NCBI GenBank assembly: GCA_008921705.1
Contig: VFFE01007571.1
Coordinates: 24,206-88,205, forward strand
Origin: Burhinus oedicnemus
Lineage: Eukaryota > Chordata > Aves > Charadriiformes > Burhinidae
Reading direction: 5' to 3'
DNA: 64,000 nt
This document shows, in pieces, positions 23,201 to 36,292 of this stretch. Both the position numbers and the translations under genes were made by a program. The notes beneath the pieces were generated by a model. The model did not search any database. It saw nothing but the letters and a program-made list of their open reading frames with translations, and was not told where the DNA came from. Each line of letters starts with the position of its first letter. Within the stretch, counting starts at the first letter, position 1.

Positions 23201-26200
23201 ATCTGATCCTCCCATTAGCTTACAGGCATTTTTCCAATATCACCAAAAGAGATTAATGTAGGGATATTAGTCCGAGGTTTTATAGCAGCAGCTATCACCA
23301 TAATATCCAAGGCCCCAATAACGAAGACATTACAGGTGAAGCAGGTAGTAACTCTTTCACTTAAGCTTAGCTGATGCTTCCCACTGTAAGTCTTTTTTCA
23401 GACCTTTTACCAAACTTTAACTGTTGGGGTTGCAATTTTCCGTTCTTCATACCCCAAATTGATTATAATTATTTGTGGGAGGGACACAGGGATGATGAGC
23501 TTTCATACAAGATACTTTAGCCATTTTTCAAAATGAGGCTGTCTGTAAAACATTTCTTTTTCCATGTCAAACAGCTCACGTTCAGTTTGTGTAAGAAATT
23601 CAGTGCATCTATGCATCCATAGCAGGGACACAGTATCAAATGGGGAAGATCCTTCCTGTGACAAAGTACACTTTTTTACTTTGCTGTAACAAAGAGTCAC
23701 ATTTGGCCAACTTATGAGCCCCTAAATATTTTGTATTTCTGATCTGAGGTGTTCTGGAGTGTGAAAGGAGATGCAAAGCTGAATTTTTCATGTAAAATGT
23801 TCTGTGAAATTACTTTGCTTTTTCTATGGTTGGGGGAAGGAAAATATTTTTAATTCCTGCTGAAAACTGCGCCTCTGATATCCAGGAGATAAAGTAGGTG
23901 CGAATTAGAGGAGAAGGTAGAATATGGAGATGTAAAATTTTTAACTTACATCAGGATTAATACTTGAAATCAGTGTTTGAATATCTAAGTGATGTAATAT
24001 TTGAAAATAAGGTGTCATTTAATGTTTATTGATTAAGAATATGAAGGATTTTACTGCTTTTCAAGGATGGAATATACCCCACTGAATCTGAAAAAATAAA
24101 ACTAAAGATAGTATTATGATGAATTACAGTTTATCAAATACCTGGGAAGAAAATGTTCAGGAGACACAGCGTTCACTGATCAACTAGAAAGATGACTGCA
24201 GCTGAAAGTTTTTAGGGCTATCTGGGGAGAAAGGTCATTAGAAGTCCTCTTTACACTTGCTTCATTTGCAAATATGAGCAAAACCCTAGGTTGCATCAGG
24301 CTTGCCTTTGTCCCATCTGTCCCCTCACCAAAGAGGAATTTGTTGCATTACGTGGAGGCGCTCCTCTTGGGCATTGTAGAGATTGCTGTCTGACTGTATC
24401 GTCTCTCCCTGCTTCTGCTGCTTTCCATCTCCACTGGCAATCACATTTCCAAAAGAAAGCTCAGTGCCTTTTAGCTTCCACAGGCAGGACTGCTTCTTCA
24501 TTGTGAGACGAGCCCCCATCAGAGGCCAGGAGCTGCTTCTCCAGTTGTTGCCTGCCATCTTCCATGTGCAAAATGCCAGAGTTCATGCACGGCCATCCAG
24601 CTGAAATCTGCTTAATGACTCAATCTGTGCATGTAACATTTCTGGCGTAGTTGTAAAGGCTGTCTTTGCAAATGCGCTGTATGTATTTATTTACTTGGCA
24701 CAACACAAGGCCACATGGAGACACCCAAAGTGGTTTTCAGTGGGGCTGATTGGGCCAGGTGGAGCTTTGCAGTAACGCAGCTATACTGCCCCTACTACCA
24801 CGCTATCTCTCTTAAAACTACTTTGGCAGGTCTCCAGGGCATCGTGTTGTGCAGCACACTCAGGCCCCCGGTGTCCACAGAGTAACTGGATTAGCAAGAA
24901 AGGGACCTTTAAAAGACTCATGACCTCCTGAAGGTGGCAGGGAGTGTGAGGGGTACCTCCTTCTGTCAGAAAAGTTCAGTTCTCTCCCATCAGGCTCAAC
25001 CGAGGGGAGAAGAGTGGAAATGCTGCCTGCCAAAGTCCTTTGCAGAGCTTTTGTTTCTGCTGAGGACTCCAGGAGAGGTTGTCTGATAAAAGTCATTGAG
25101 GCAGGGAGAGGGGATTTCCTTGGGTAGCTGTGTAGGCTGTCAGCGTATCCACCGGCCACCTTCGGCATGCCCTCCTCCTCCTTGGCTAGCATTAGTCGCT
25201 TTGCAGGTTGGTGCTTGCCGATCCTTTTTTAGACTCTGGGTGGCTGCTACATCGGGGTTCATGCTGATGGAGAGCAGCCTAAGTGGGATTTGAGCACATT
25301 CTGTGCAAGGGCACTCGTTAACACAGACAGATGTTGCAGCGGGGAGGGCTGGAAGATAATCTGCCTATTAATCTCCTGCATGCTCTCACTGTGCTGTCTG
25401 AGGCCTGAGACAACTAGTAGACGAGATCCCCATTTCACATGGGGATTACTCAGTTTTATTATAGGAAAGAGTTTTCTGGCAATCAAACACAGCCTGACAT
25501 TTTCACTTCCTCTTTTATTGCTTTATTTGCGAGAAGCGATCATTCTGGCTTTGAGAGCTGAAAGCTACAGCATCAAAGAGAGTGAGTTGTGCTCTCCCCG
25601 GTTTTGCAGCCTAACAGTTGTAAGTGGGTTATAGGTTTTTTAAATAAAACAGATGCTGCTATAAGGTTGAAAACAGAAGCTGATTTAGGTGTGTGCTCCC
25701 TCAGATAATGAACCGCTCCTCTGTCTGTCTCTGGTACCTGAAGCTGGGAGTCTCAGAAATCACATGCATTGGAAACTTGGTGAGGTAAACGTAATGCTTC
25801 TCCTGGACTCTATGTTCACAAGTGGTACTTTCAGTACATTGTAGCTTTTTTATTTCAATGTTTTTAAAACTGATTTGTTCATAATATTTTGTGTGCCTTA
25901 AGCTATTATCCCTCCCTTTAATTCCACATGCATTGCTCCCCTGAAAATAAAATGTAAAAGCCAGTGCTGTGCTATATAGAGAAGTGTTAACTGAGTGTTA
26001 ATGAGCTGCCACATCGGCTCCAAGCCATCTCTGTAAGCCAGCACAGTAAAACAGAATTTAAAGGCTATCAAGTCCATTTCATGGCTGCGCGTCCTGACCA
26101 TGTTTTGCCATGAAGTAGATGTCCTTATTATCTAGGTGCCAGTTAAATGCTGCCAGCTTAATGTGTGCATTAGGGAAGTTGCTTTTCTGGGTCTGGAGTG

Positions 26201-28019
26201 ATTATTTTACTGTACATACCTCAGCTAGGCACTGGTCCTCATCTGGACCACATCTGCAAATCGAAGAATAGTAAAAGCTTTTGGTTCAAAAGGAGATAGC
26301 AGCAAATGCAGAGACCACTGGGTGCTTGGTGTGAAGCAGCTACAGAACACAAGGAGAGAATGGCTGGCATGTGATGGTGGCTAACAGCCTTCAAACACAT
26401 CTAAAAAGCTCTTTTAGCTCAGTGTGGCAGAAACATCTCTTCAACTAAAAGTGAGCCGTGGAAATTCTGGAAAGGATGATAGTGAAATTAAAAAGAAGGC
26501 CCATTTACAAGCAATGCCCCCTCCACGTTATGCTACTGACTGCCGTGTTCACTACACAGCCATTCCGCAAAGCACTATTGCAGGTAACCATGTCTATAAT
26601 CTTGTGAATATCTTTTCTCTTCACCTTTTTAGTCAAAGTGGGCAAGATAGTAGTAGTAACTTCACCAGACAGTAGAAAAATAATGTAAGGAAAGACAGTA
26701 AAAGAAAGGAGAGCCAAACAAGTTGCTGTTCCTGGCAGCAGGAATTAGGTAGTCATTGAGCAGGAGGGTAGTCATTGCCCTTGGATCTCTCTGCAATACA
26801 TCCTCTTCCTCTTTCTGGACAGTGCTCAGCTAACATAGTGATAAGTATGTTTGAAGAACCTACATAGGATAAAATTCTCTCTCTTTCACTGTACGAGTTA
26901 GAAAAGGATGAATTAATCTCTTTGGAATCTTCTCTTTGGGGAAGACTAACCAAAATACAGACACTTGGTGAATTTGATGTACAGAGCTGTCAAATCTCAG
27001 TTTTGTTGTGGCCATCAGGTGACCATCACTCGTAACTGCATCATTGCGTTGGGTGGACTGTGGGTACGTGGTAGTGTAGACATAATCTGCTTCCACCCAT
27101 ACCCATTCTAGTAGAGGAAGATCAGGTGAAGATGCAGGAGTCAGCCATATTTGTGCCAGCTTGTGTCCAGAAGCTGTACTGTCTTGCTGAAAGGTGAAGA
27201 GTATTTGCTTGGGCACAGTGCCATGAAAATACAACTGTACTGATTCTCTATGTTAGGATACAGCACATCATATATACATCATAACATCTCAGGTATTTAG
27301 CATCTTGGAGATTGTTGTCTTATGCTCTGTCGCACAGTGTGAATATGACTATTGAAGTACTAGGGGCAGCTGAAGGAATTTGTATTTGGACAATAAATTG
27401 GATGGATCAGGAGCTGAGCTGGATCACATGTGAGCTGACTTCTCCAACCCACTCTGAGTAAGCAGGCGTGGGAAGTCTGCCTAGGCTCCATGCCTCTGTA
27501 AATAGCCTTTCTGGCTCCATGCCTAATTTAGTTGGCAGATTTTATTCTGGAGGTAATGTTTTTTTCTTAGTTCACTTTAGGTAGCCAGCAGACAACTTGC
27601 CACTTAATACGGCTTTGATGCTACATCACTAGCGATAATACTATTGTACAGTTTTACCTGTCTTCAGTGAAGTAGTTAAACACATATGTAAACTAACATT
27701 GGATGTTTAAACTTATGTAGGAAATAGGGTACTTATTCAGACCTTGTTATAAAGCTTGGTTTTTTCTCAGTTTCTTGCTGCATATCCAGCAAGAAAATAA
27801 TCTAGGTTGAAACACTTCAAGTACACTTCCATGGAAGGGAGCTTTGAAAGAAGAGTTGTCAAATCTGAGATGCAAAATCCTAGATAAATACAACTGCTGA
27901 AATTCACCTTTTCTGTTGGGAATGGGTAGTGTGCTTTACCAGTTTGGGTTGAGAAAACAACACTCTATTAGGAAGTATTCCCAGAAAATGAAGGGCTAAT
28001 CTTCTTTTCCCTTTCTCAG
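20201..28019. other. Non-coding stretch
   Basis: No supported gene. Besides the octamer site there is a small hairpin ATCCCCAT-ATGGGGAT (25426-25446) within a block (about 25100-25640) that looks like unique, possibly conserved sequence. Long frames in this interval have no recognisable domains. Confidence 0.45.
21041..21055 (+). promoter_or_regulatory. Octamer and CRE-like composite site
   Basis: A perfect octamer ATGCAAAT (21041-21048) abuts TGACATCA (21048-21055), one base from the CRE palindrome TGACGTCA. Around it (20930-21200) the sequence is AT-rich with homeobox-like ATTA cores, the texture of a developmental enhancer. Occupancy and conservation are not shown here. Confidence 0.25.
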
Positions 28020-28152
28020 GAAAAAACAACTCCAGCCTGAAGAACTAGTTTTTAATTCTGTGTCAATCAGAGATTTCCTACAGAAAACAATGATTGAAGA
28101 TTTCTTGTACACACACTGGAGAAACTGGTATCATCTGGAGGACAGTAAATGA
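28020..28152 (+). other. Candidate terminal coding exon, unassigned
   Basis: A good acceptor (cttttccctttctcag) ends at 28019. After one base completing the previous codon, the frame from 28021 is open for 43 codons and closes with TGA at 28150-28152; the other two frames close early. The deduced peptide has ordinary protein composition (for example SIRDFLQKTMIEDFLYTHW), without low complexity. Against it: no AATAAA lies in the following 250 bp, no upstream exon was found, and a 43-codon open frame has an appreciable chance of being random. I recognise no family. Confidence 0.22.
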
Positions 28153-28397
28153 AATATATTTATCTGCCTTTCAGCCCTTTGGGCTATGATTTTTCCTTAC
28201 CATCAAACTATAATTCTCAAATGGTTTAAGAATATAAAATAGTTAAGAGTGTGATTCAGGAAAATATCTAAGTACCTGTATGCACCTTGTTGAAAACAGC
28301 TGATTTCAAGGATACGCTTTTCTGAACAGGGATAGTTTTATACCTGTGCTTGGACACAGTTCTGAATTAGGGCCTCAGGCTCATTTGCATAGGGCAT

Positions 28398-28565
28398 TCA
28401 ACTTAATTAGTCCAAATTTACTTAAAATATAAATTGAAAATGGATTAAGCTTTATACAAAGCTGAATTAAGATTACTTTAATTTTGAAAAGTCTTTACAG
28501 GGTTAAATGCACTTAAACTAATCTGCTTTAAATTAAGCCTTTAGTTAATTTGGATTAATTTTGCG
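28398..28565. mobile_element. Foldback element, probable DNA-transposon relic
   Basis: AATTAGTCCAAATTTACT at 28405-28422 is an inverted copy (16 of 18 bases) of 28543-28560. The interior is AT-rich and carries more scattered inverted similarity. This fits an old MITE. No target duplication can be defined and there is no transposase. Confidence 0.42.
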
Positions 28566-28590
28566 GAATATCTTTGTGAAAACCAGCTCA

Positions 28591-28680
28591 GAGTTAGGAT
28601 CCAGTCCTGCAAATACTCACAGAAATACCTCATATTAAAGGAATTATTCCCATGCTTAAAGTTAAGAATGTGAGTAATGT
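28591..28680. repeat. Possible ancient amniote interspersed repeat
   Basis: The phrases 'ggatccagtcctgcaaatac' and 'cccatgcttaaagttaaga' followed by 'tgtgagtaa' resemble the bird/reptile repeat core 'tcctgcaaacacttac...catgcttaactttaag...gtgagtag'. Degenerate; recognised from memory. Confidence 0.4.
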
Positions 28681-28699
28681 TAGGTATGCGGTAAGGTCA

Positions 28700-31600
28700 A
28701 CATATGCTTTAAGAGCCACACACATCTGTGCAGCACGCAGTGACTTGAGATCAACTCAAATATCTGATTGTGAATGAGTTTTTACCATGATTGATCAGTT
28801 TGTTTAGTATTAGAAAAGATTATATAGTCAAATTTCTTGCTTTCATTACTGTTTGAACACATGTACAAATACTTGAGGGACACAGCCCATGTGGTATCAT
28901 CTCCAGCCTCATTCAAATTGGACCGGGAAAGTTATACCAGAATATTTGCTGCATGTTAATTTTGTGTTTCCTTCTGATGTTCTGATGTTTGTGATAACAA
29001 AACATTTTGTTTCCACATCCTTATGAGTGATGAGTTTATTTAAAACAACTTTTAAAAACCCAACCTTGTGCCCATGGTCTTGATATAATTGGTATATTCT
29101 TGGCCTGTTTAATTAGTTGGACAGAAAGGATGAGATCTGCTTCCATTCAAGTCAAATAGTCAAATACAAAGTGTCTCTATTGAAAATGTCCCCACAGAAA
29201 GACTCCCATGAATAATTCTTGGTCCATGGTTTGTCAGTGAGGAGCTGACATCAAAAAATTTGCTGCTGGTTAGTTTTTCTTTGAACATTAACACAACATT
29301 TTCATGCTTAGGCTTAACAGGGATGTAAGTTCTGCAGTCAAGTGTCCTAGGCAAAGAATTCTTTCCTAATTCCAACAGGTGACATAGGAGTCCAGTGAAT
29401 TAATTTGTTTGCTGGAGTGGGGGGAAGTTTCCCTTTCCCTCCTTCAAGAACAGTAGAGAAGATGAGGACTCATTCTCTGCACCCATCTGAAGACCCCCCT
29501 GTGCCTTGAAAAGGGACAACGTGTGTACTTGTTCTCAGCAATGCCTCTTTCTGACTTTCAGGTTTGGACTCATCAGTGTTCTCCACGTTCCTCACATATG
29601 CTGGGAAAGGGGGAAGCTCATAGCCATCTTTAGGAAATCATCTCCCTGGCTCTCCAGGTGGCAGAGAGCTGCTGCACTAACCTCAAGGCAAGAAAGTTTG
29701 CCATCCCGTGCTTTTGGCTGCTCTTGATCTTTGTGGCAAAGCGGACTCCAGCTGTCTTGCTCGAGGCTGCACAGCTTTGCAGTGCACATGCTGCAAAGCA
29801 GTTAGTGCCTGCAAATAGAGATGGAGCTGTGGGAAGGACCTGTCAGGGCAGGGAAAGAGAGAGCCCCAGCACCTCCCAGCAGTGAGCTCCGGCAGGATGG
29901 TGAGCTCTGTGCCAAACTGGGAAGGGTGCCCACTGCACAGCCTCTGGACTCACTGGGTATGTCTTTGCTGCCTCTTGAAAGGGACCCTGTGCAGACCTAC
30001 ATGGTCAGATTTACCTGTTAGTGCTGAGGGTGAAGCTGGAAGCATAGCCTCCGGTGGGGTGGGAAGGTACCCCGCAGTACTGTATCTCCAAGAACTGGAT
30101 GCCTGGTACCCTGGTGCACACACCCGAAGAGGCTGCCTTTGGGCTGCCTACAGCCCTCTGCACATCTTCTGTGGTTTGCCTCTGAAGCAGCCGCGCACGG
30201 GGAGAGCCAGAGTCTGGGAGAGCACACCGTGCTCACCACTGCGCTTGGGGGCAGCCACCAAGGGCTGCAGTCCTACAGTCGCCAGGGAGGGCAGCGGGGC
30301 AGGTCAGCCCTTGCAGACTGATGGCTGTGGTTTCCTGCAGCTTCTGGCAGTGATGCTGTCTCAGTTTGCATTCAGCTTATCGGTTTTATGTTGTCCTCAT
30401 AATGAAAAGGCTAGAAGCACAATTAAAAGCTAAACAGAGATGCCAGAGCACAGTTGCATAGGAATGATTTTCACAACTATGAAACTGCAGAATATATATA
30501 TAAATAACACTCATTATAGTGAAATTGTAGCTAGCTGTAGGCCGAGTTAAGCTGTCCGGAGTATTTAAAATCCTGTTCTGGCTGATGAATGCATTGCAAC
30601 ACTGGCTGTCCAGCACCTGATGTACTTGATCTGCTGCACAGGAGGGACTCTCGCTGGAGGCTGCCATCCCTAGTGCTTATTTGGGTAGTTCTTCGCTTTT
30701 CTGCCTGCAGTTTTAGTGAGCTCAACACAGCATGGACAATACAGATGTCACATGCAGAGAAACCCGCACAGGGCAGCCAGGAGCAAAGGAGAACGGGGAG
30801 AAGGAAAAGGCATTACCATGTCTTTGAGGTAAAAGAGAGGCGGATCTGTGGTACCTCACTGTCTAGTAAGAGACAAGATTTGGCTTTGGTTGATCTTCGT
30901 TGTGTGGCTGCCAATGCTGCCCCAACTGTAACGGGAAAGATCTTGCCTTGGCTCCTGCAACGAAGAGGCAGGCCTGCTCCTGATTCAGTGAAGCTCAGTA
31001 TTTTCTCTCTGGATTGAGAAAGGGAATGAGGAGAGCAAAAGGCAGTTTGCTGCAGCGTCTCCTATATGGCCTATTGAGAACCAGCATCGCCAGCAACTCC
31101 TTGTGCAACTGCTTATAGCTGTAGAGGCAAAGGACCTCAACTATTACTTCTAATACCTGACAGATCACGGACCTACTCACATTTGCGCAAGGTTCATAAC
31201 AATTTTATAGGCAGATGTGGGCTGGAAAGGTGTTATGGGGTGTTTCAGTTTATGCTTTCATGACAAAAACATATATATATTTGTATATATAGTTATGGTG
31301 CTGGCTGATAAACAGCGGACATTGTTTCAAAGTGAAGGTTTTCAGGGTATGTAACAAAATCTGAAGCTCCTCTTTGAGAGTCTTTGAGATAAGCCACTTA
31401 GTGCTGAAAAAATATGGAGTGATATCCCACTTACAGGTGATAGTAAGGAGATTGTAATGTTTCAGAATTTCTAAAGCCTACCATATTCCCACCCCACAAC
31501 CTTGTAGGCCATATGTATTTAACTTGGCTTACTTAAATGGAATTACACAAGGCTACAATTTGCCACATTACTTCCTTTAAAAAGCCTGAAATGCTCACAC

Positions 31601-34600
31601 ACTTTTTTTTTCTCTCTCTAAGTGAGAAACAGTTTTACTCTTGTGGATTTTGAAGGCCTTTTATGAAATTGATGATATAGGAGGAAAGATTATTTTTATA
31701 AAGCCGGAGTCCCTTGTGTTGCTCTGGTTTTGATTACTCTGTGTGCTTTGAGACAGACTTCATGGTGAGTGACTCGTTTAAATGCTACTTAGTTTTTAAT
31801 ATTTCATTTGTTGCCTTTAGAGAAAGTGAGATGTCCATAGGAACTACCATTAACATCCTTTACTGTGTTCCCGAAGGTTGCCTTCTATAAGAGAGATTAT
31901 TGATTGTGACTTTTTGAAGGAGAATTGGCCAAAAATAATCCTTCTTGACAGGATTTCTTCTTGGGATAGGACCTGAGAGGGGGGACGGTTTAACAAAAAT
32001 AGTAAAAACATTACAAACAAAACAGAATTTATTTCAATCTCATGAAGGAACTTTGTGGATTTTGCTGGTTATTATAATACATCACCTTGCTGTGCAAAGT
32101 CTGCTTCCCACCACAGGGTGGTAGAGGAAAAGCTGCTTTTTTCATAGCGGGAGCCTTTTACATCAGCAAAAGGACGGTGTTACATTCCTTAAGAATTAGT
32201 GTTTCAGTGGGTTGATGCAGGAATGAGGGGAATTAGAGTTCTACGTCTAAGGACAAGGTAAACTTACGCAAATCACAAATTGTGGTAGATTTGCAGAATT
32301 GGCCTATGGAGCAGAGGCACAACATTCAGAGCATTACATTCGTTTTACTATGTCACTATGTGTCTGCTCTACAGATTGTCTTCAGGGATCTGTTCAATGT
32401 AGACATAGTTGTTCCTTCAAAAACACATGCTAAAAATAGTGGCAGGTACGAGAGGGTTTTTTTCTTTGAAGGACACAGAGGACTGCCAGAATGGTGAATA
32501 AAGCCAAATCCCGTGAGACAAAAGGAGACGCAGCTTTCTAATTTCTTAACATGATGCTCATTTCTGAAACAGCAAAATCAGGAGACGCTGTGGAATTAAA
32601 ACTCTGACATCTCGGTCCAAGAAGCAGCTGGTCCTGAGCTAGGTTAGCCCTATTATAATGATTTCCCTAGGCTTATAAATACTACCTCAGATCTCAGCCT
32701 CCTTCCCTCCACCCTTTTCAAATAACTGCAACAGATAGCACAGGAAAAGTGCCGCAAGTCACAAGCTATTTTAAGCCTTTTGTGACACCCACAGGGAGGA
32801 AGAGAGGAGGAAATCCAGGCAAATGTGGAGGTGTAGTTTCCTCAAGTTCCGATTATGTCGCTTCTGTGAGAATTAAACACTGCTGTGAAGAGAGGAACAG
32901 ACATCTCAAATATCAGTCCTGAGCCCTGGACAGGGTTCAGTTTCTGCATTTGACTCCATGGTCCTGTACATAGGTGAACTTGGGCACCACCGGAGCTGTG
33001 CTGCAGGAACCACTGTTTTCCCAGAGCAGATCCTAAAAAGGTGGTCATAACTGTGGCAAGTCATTGATTATAGGCTCTGAGCTTCAGAGTTTGCGAGGAT
33101 TATCCTCCCAGTGCAAAAGACTGTGAGTGAAAAAGCTGTGCTGTGTGGGTTCCTCACATTGTCCTTCCCGTGCAAGGATCGGCTTCCAGGAGTTCCCTGA
33201 ACAGTACAGACAAATCCATAATTCAGAGAGCTTGAGAGATAGGGCGTGCAGCATCTTCTTCATAAGCCAGTATTTATTACTGGGACTGTATACCATTAAC
33301 TTAGTTTATTGCAGTCCTTCCTGTTGCAAGCTCTGCTAAAGCAGGTTTTTTGATTAAAAAGCATTTTCTGGGGCATGTGTGTTTTAGATAAGAAACTGTC
33401 CAGTGAACATCGCTGAGTAGTTACCATAAAAATGAGTCATTCCCACAGATCTAGTAAGTGCAGAGATTTCCAAACCCAGGCCCACAGACAGTTTTTTTTA
33501 AAGTAAATGTTTGCCTCTCAAATTTGGTTAATGTTTACTCTCCCCTTGGCATCTAAGCACAATGGGGCGAAGCAGATGCTGTGCATGTATCCAAGGACTT
33601 TTTATTCTAGGCACGCCAAAGAGAAAAAAGAACATTAATGTTCTAAAGGACGGCTCACTTCCAGCAAAGGCTTCAGTATGCCATCATGCCCCTGTTCCTG
33701 CTCGGGAAGTGCTTGCTTTACCTGCCCTCACACAATCAATTTTTTAAGTTATGTTCCATGAAATCTTGGATCTTACTTCCTTCTGATCCTTTGCTGTTTC
33801 CCCAACTCATTCCTTCGGTAACTCACCAAGCTTTTCCTCAAAGGTCATTTTGTTTATTTTGGATAAATAACATTCAGCTATTCTGCTCCCAAAGGTCTGT
33901 CCCATTTAACCTTTTTTCTCTCCTTGATAACGTCCTTCTTTTCAGCTTTAAATCACCCCCTGAATCCTGTGGAAAAGTCTGTTGCAAAGAGAAAAAGGAA
34001 TAGTTTGTTCACCAAATCTGTGCTGGGGTGGGCAGGATATAAGGGTTTTACGTTGCAGCAGCAGAGACTTCCTCCCAGCCTCATGGTAAGAGGGCAGAAC
34101 AGTAAGCATTATGGTAGATTACTTAGGGAGGTAGGTCTTAAAGAGAGAAAAAACAAACATGCCAGAAATGTTTGTAATTTTGCCTCCTGCTGCAAGCATA
34201 GATCTTTTGTGGTCTTTTCCTCAGCCCTGTTTTCTGTAAATCCATAATTCATCCAGAAATTCTTCACACTTGCTGTAACTTCTTTTTTTCCTAGCTTTTC
34301 CTCAATACCTTGTTGACTGTTCAGTGTATGTTTGTGGCATAATGACTGTATCTACACAGTCATATGGATATATTAGAAATCCTTGTACAGCACTAATACT
34401 CCAATACAAAGCATTTATATCTGTAAAGTAGTAAATCTTTGATCAAGACAACGACAAGGTACGTTACAGAAAGAAGAAAGTCTTCCTTTTGGTGGAGATA
34501 TTTCTGGTTTTTTATAGAATATTGAGACTTTCCATCACTGGCAATAAAATTGTAATCTATTTGTCTGTTAAAAAAGCATTTTAAGACGACCAAATTAACA

Positions 34601-35717
34601 AAATCCTTTTTTACCTTCCAGTGACAGAACCAATCCCTTTACATACACTTTTCTTGAAACTAAGTTATTTCTTCAACATTTCTCATATTCTGCAGTCATC
34701 CCCTAAGCTACTTCAGAGTGTTTATGATAAAAATAATACTAGAATTATACTGAAGTATCAGAGGAGCAAGTAGTGAGTATTTTATAAGCATATGTGCAAT
34801 TTTTAATTGTTATGTGTACATTGTATGACTATTGTATGACAATATGGTATGATGATATATTGTATAGCAATTGTTAAAGGTATTATATTTTGCTATGTTA
34901 TTACATTTACAGAAGATTTGTGTAAAGATGATAATACCTATTTGATCCTTGGCTTTTCATCCTTTTTATGCATTATATATCATGCAAACCCTACTTGTTC
35001 CTGTTGTCATTTATACTTGGTATAAATATAATCCTTACTTCACTGAAAATAAAAATTTTTGCTCAGTTTTATTCAGATGCTTAAAATCTGTTTTCACTTG
35101 GACTCAGGATGAAAACTGAACTGTAATGAATTTCTCAGTGGGACGGAATGTCCTAAAATATTTCAATTTGAAGTGTTTAATTTCAAAAAGTCCTCTCAAA
35201 AAGTTGGGATATTCCTGGTCTGAAATGCTTGGTTTGCACTTGATGAAGGAAGAGGAGCCGTTGCCACTTAATTCACTGTGACATTAATCTCTGTCTGGCA
35301 AGCTGTGGCGCCCCATAGGGCACCATGTATCAGGTATCAGATGCTCAGATTCTCTGTTAACCGCTTGGCTCTAGGCGGGACAGTCTGTACCTCCTTGGAG
35401 CGCTGTGGTGGCTGATGCAGTGCAAAATCAATGTCACATCTCACATTACCATGTGGAAAGTGTAGCCTGACCAACCTGTAACAGTTTGTGTGGTGGCCCA
35501 GCTGGGTCAGGAATCCATTCTAGGTTAAAAATTACCTTTTTTTTGTTGTTGCACTGGTTATTTTTAACTCATAGCAGTTCTTCGGTCTGGTTCACAGCAC
35601 AGCCCTATGTTCTAGCACAATCAAGGAGTAGCACAGTGTAGGAACAAGCAGCGAGGTGCAGAGGCTGCTCTCATTGGCATTGAGGCTGAAGGAAATTGTC
35701 ATCAAACTATGACAAGG
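28700..35717. other. Non-coding stretch
   Basis: Apart from the candidate exon at 33946-34085 and short TA-rich microsatellite-like runs (30491-30503, 31271-31293), I see no supported feature. A 183-codon plus frame at 29882-30433 has no recognisable domain and lies in locally GC-rich sequence, where long chance frames are expected. Confidence 0.45.
33946..34085 (+). other. Candidate internal exon, unassigned
   Basis: A long pyrimidine tract ending cttcttttcag precedes 33946 and the donor ATG|GTAAGAG follows 34085. Two frames close quickly; the third (from 33948) is open through the whole 140 nt, 46 codons, entering in phase 1 and leaving in phase 0. The peptide is basic in its middle (VAKRKRN) and Gln-rich near its end. 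No domain or family is recognised, and no matching exon with compatible phase was found nearby. The open frame also continues past the donor, so splicing is not required to explain it. Confidence 0.2.
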
Positions 35718-36292
35718 TACCATGGTTTAACCCCGGCCAGCAACCAAGCACCACGCAGCCACTCGCTCACTCCCTCCGCGGCTGGATGGGGGAGAGAGTC
35801 AGGAGAGTAAAAGTGAGAAAACTTGTGGGTTCAGATAAAGACAGTTTAATAGGTAGAGCAAAAGCCACGCACACAAGCAAAGCAAAACAAGGAATTCATT
35901 CACTGCTTCCCATGGGCAGGCAGGTGTTCAGCCATCTCCAGGAAAGCAGGGCTCCATCATGCGTAACAGTTACTCAGGAAGACAAACGTCCTAACTCTGA
36001 ACTTCCCCTTTCCTTCTTCTTCCCCCAGCTTTATAAATTGAGCATGACATCACATGATATGGAATATCCCTTTGGTCAGCTGGGGTCAGCTCTCCCAGAT
36101 GTGTCCAGCTTCTTGGGTGCCCCCCGCCTTCTTGTTGGGAGGCCAGTGTGAGAAGCTGAAAAGTCCTTGACTGCTTCGCAACAACTAAAGTATTAGTGTG
36201 TTATCAACATTACTCTTATCCTGAATCCAAATCACAGCACTATACCAGCTGCTAGTAAGGAAATTAACTCTATCCCAGCCAAAACCAGGACA
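35718..36292 (-). mobile_element. Solo LTR of an endogenous retrovirus, minus orientation, with intact 5-bp target duplication
   Basis: Read on the minus strand the element starts TGTCCTGGTTTTGGCTGGG at 36292 and ends GGTTAAACCATGGTA at 35718, 575 bp. It is flanked by identical 5-mers caagg at 35713-35717 and 36293-36297, a clean target-site duplication. Internal signals in the minus direction are a TATA-like box at 36037-36030 (TTTATAAA) and an ATTAAA polyadenylation signal at 35850-35845. There is no adjoining retroviral coding sequence, so it is a solo LTR. A 151-codon plus frame over it (35696-36151) is antisense to the LTR and not a gene. The terminus and body match, from memory, an LTR family common in bird genomes. 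Confidence 0.92.

Noticed and set aside
29882..30433. 183-codon plus frame, the longest in the window
   Set aside because: No recognisable domain, no splice or promoter context, Cys/Ser/Pro/Trp-rich composition, and it lies in locally GC-rich, stop-poor sequence.
30485..31295. TA microsatellites
   Set aside because: Runs are only about 10-20 bp and interrupted, ordinary for vertebrate DNA.
35296..35325. Second CTCF-like motif (tggcgccccatagggcacc)
   Set aside because: The core is too far from consensus; the resemblance comes mainly from a local inverted repeat.
35696..36151. 151-codon plus frame
   Set aside because: It lies almost wholly inside the minus-strand solo LTR, antisense to it.
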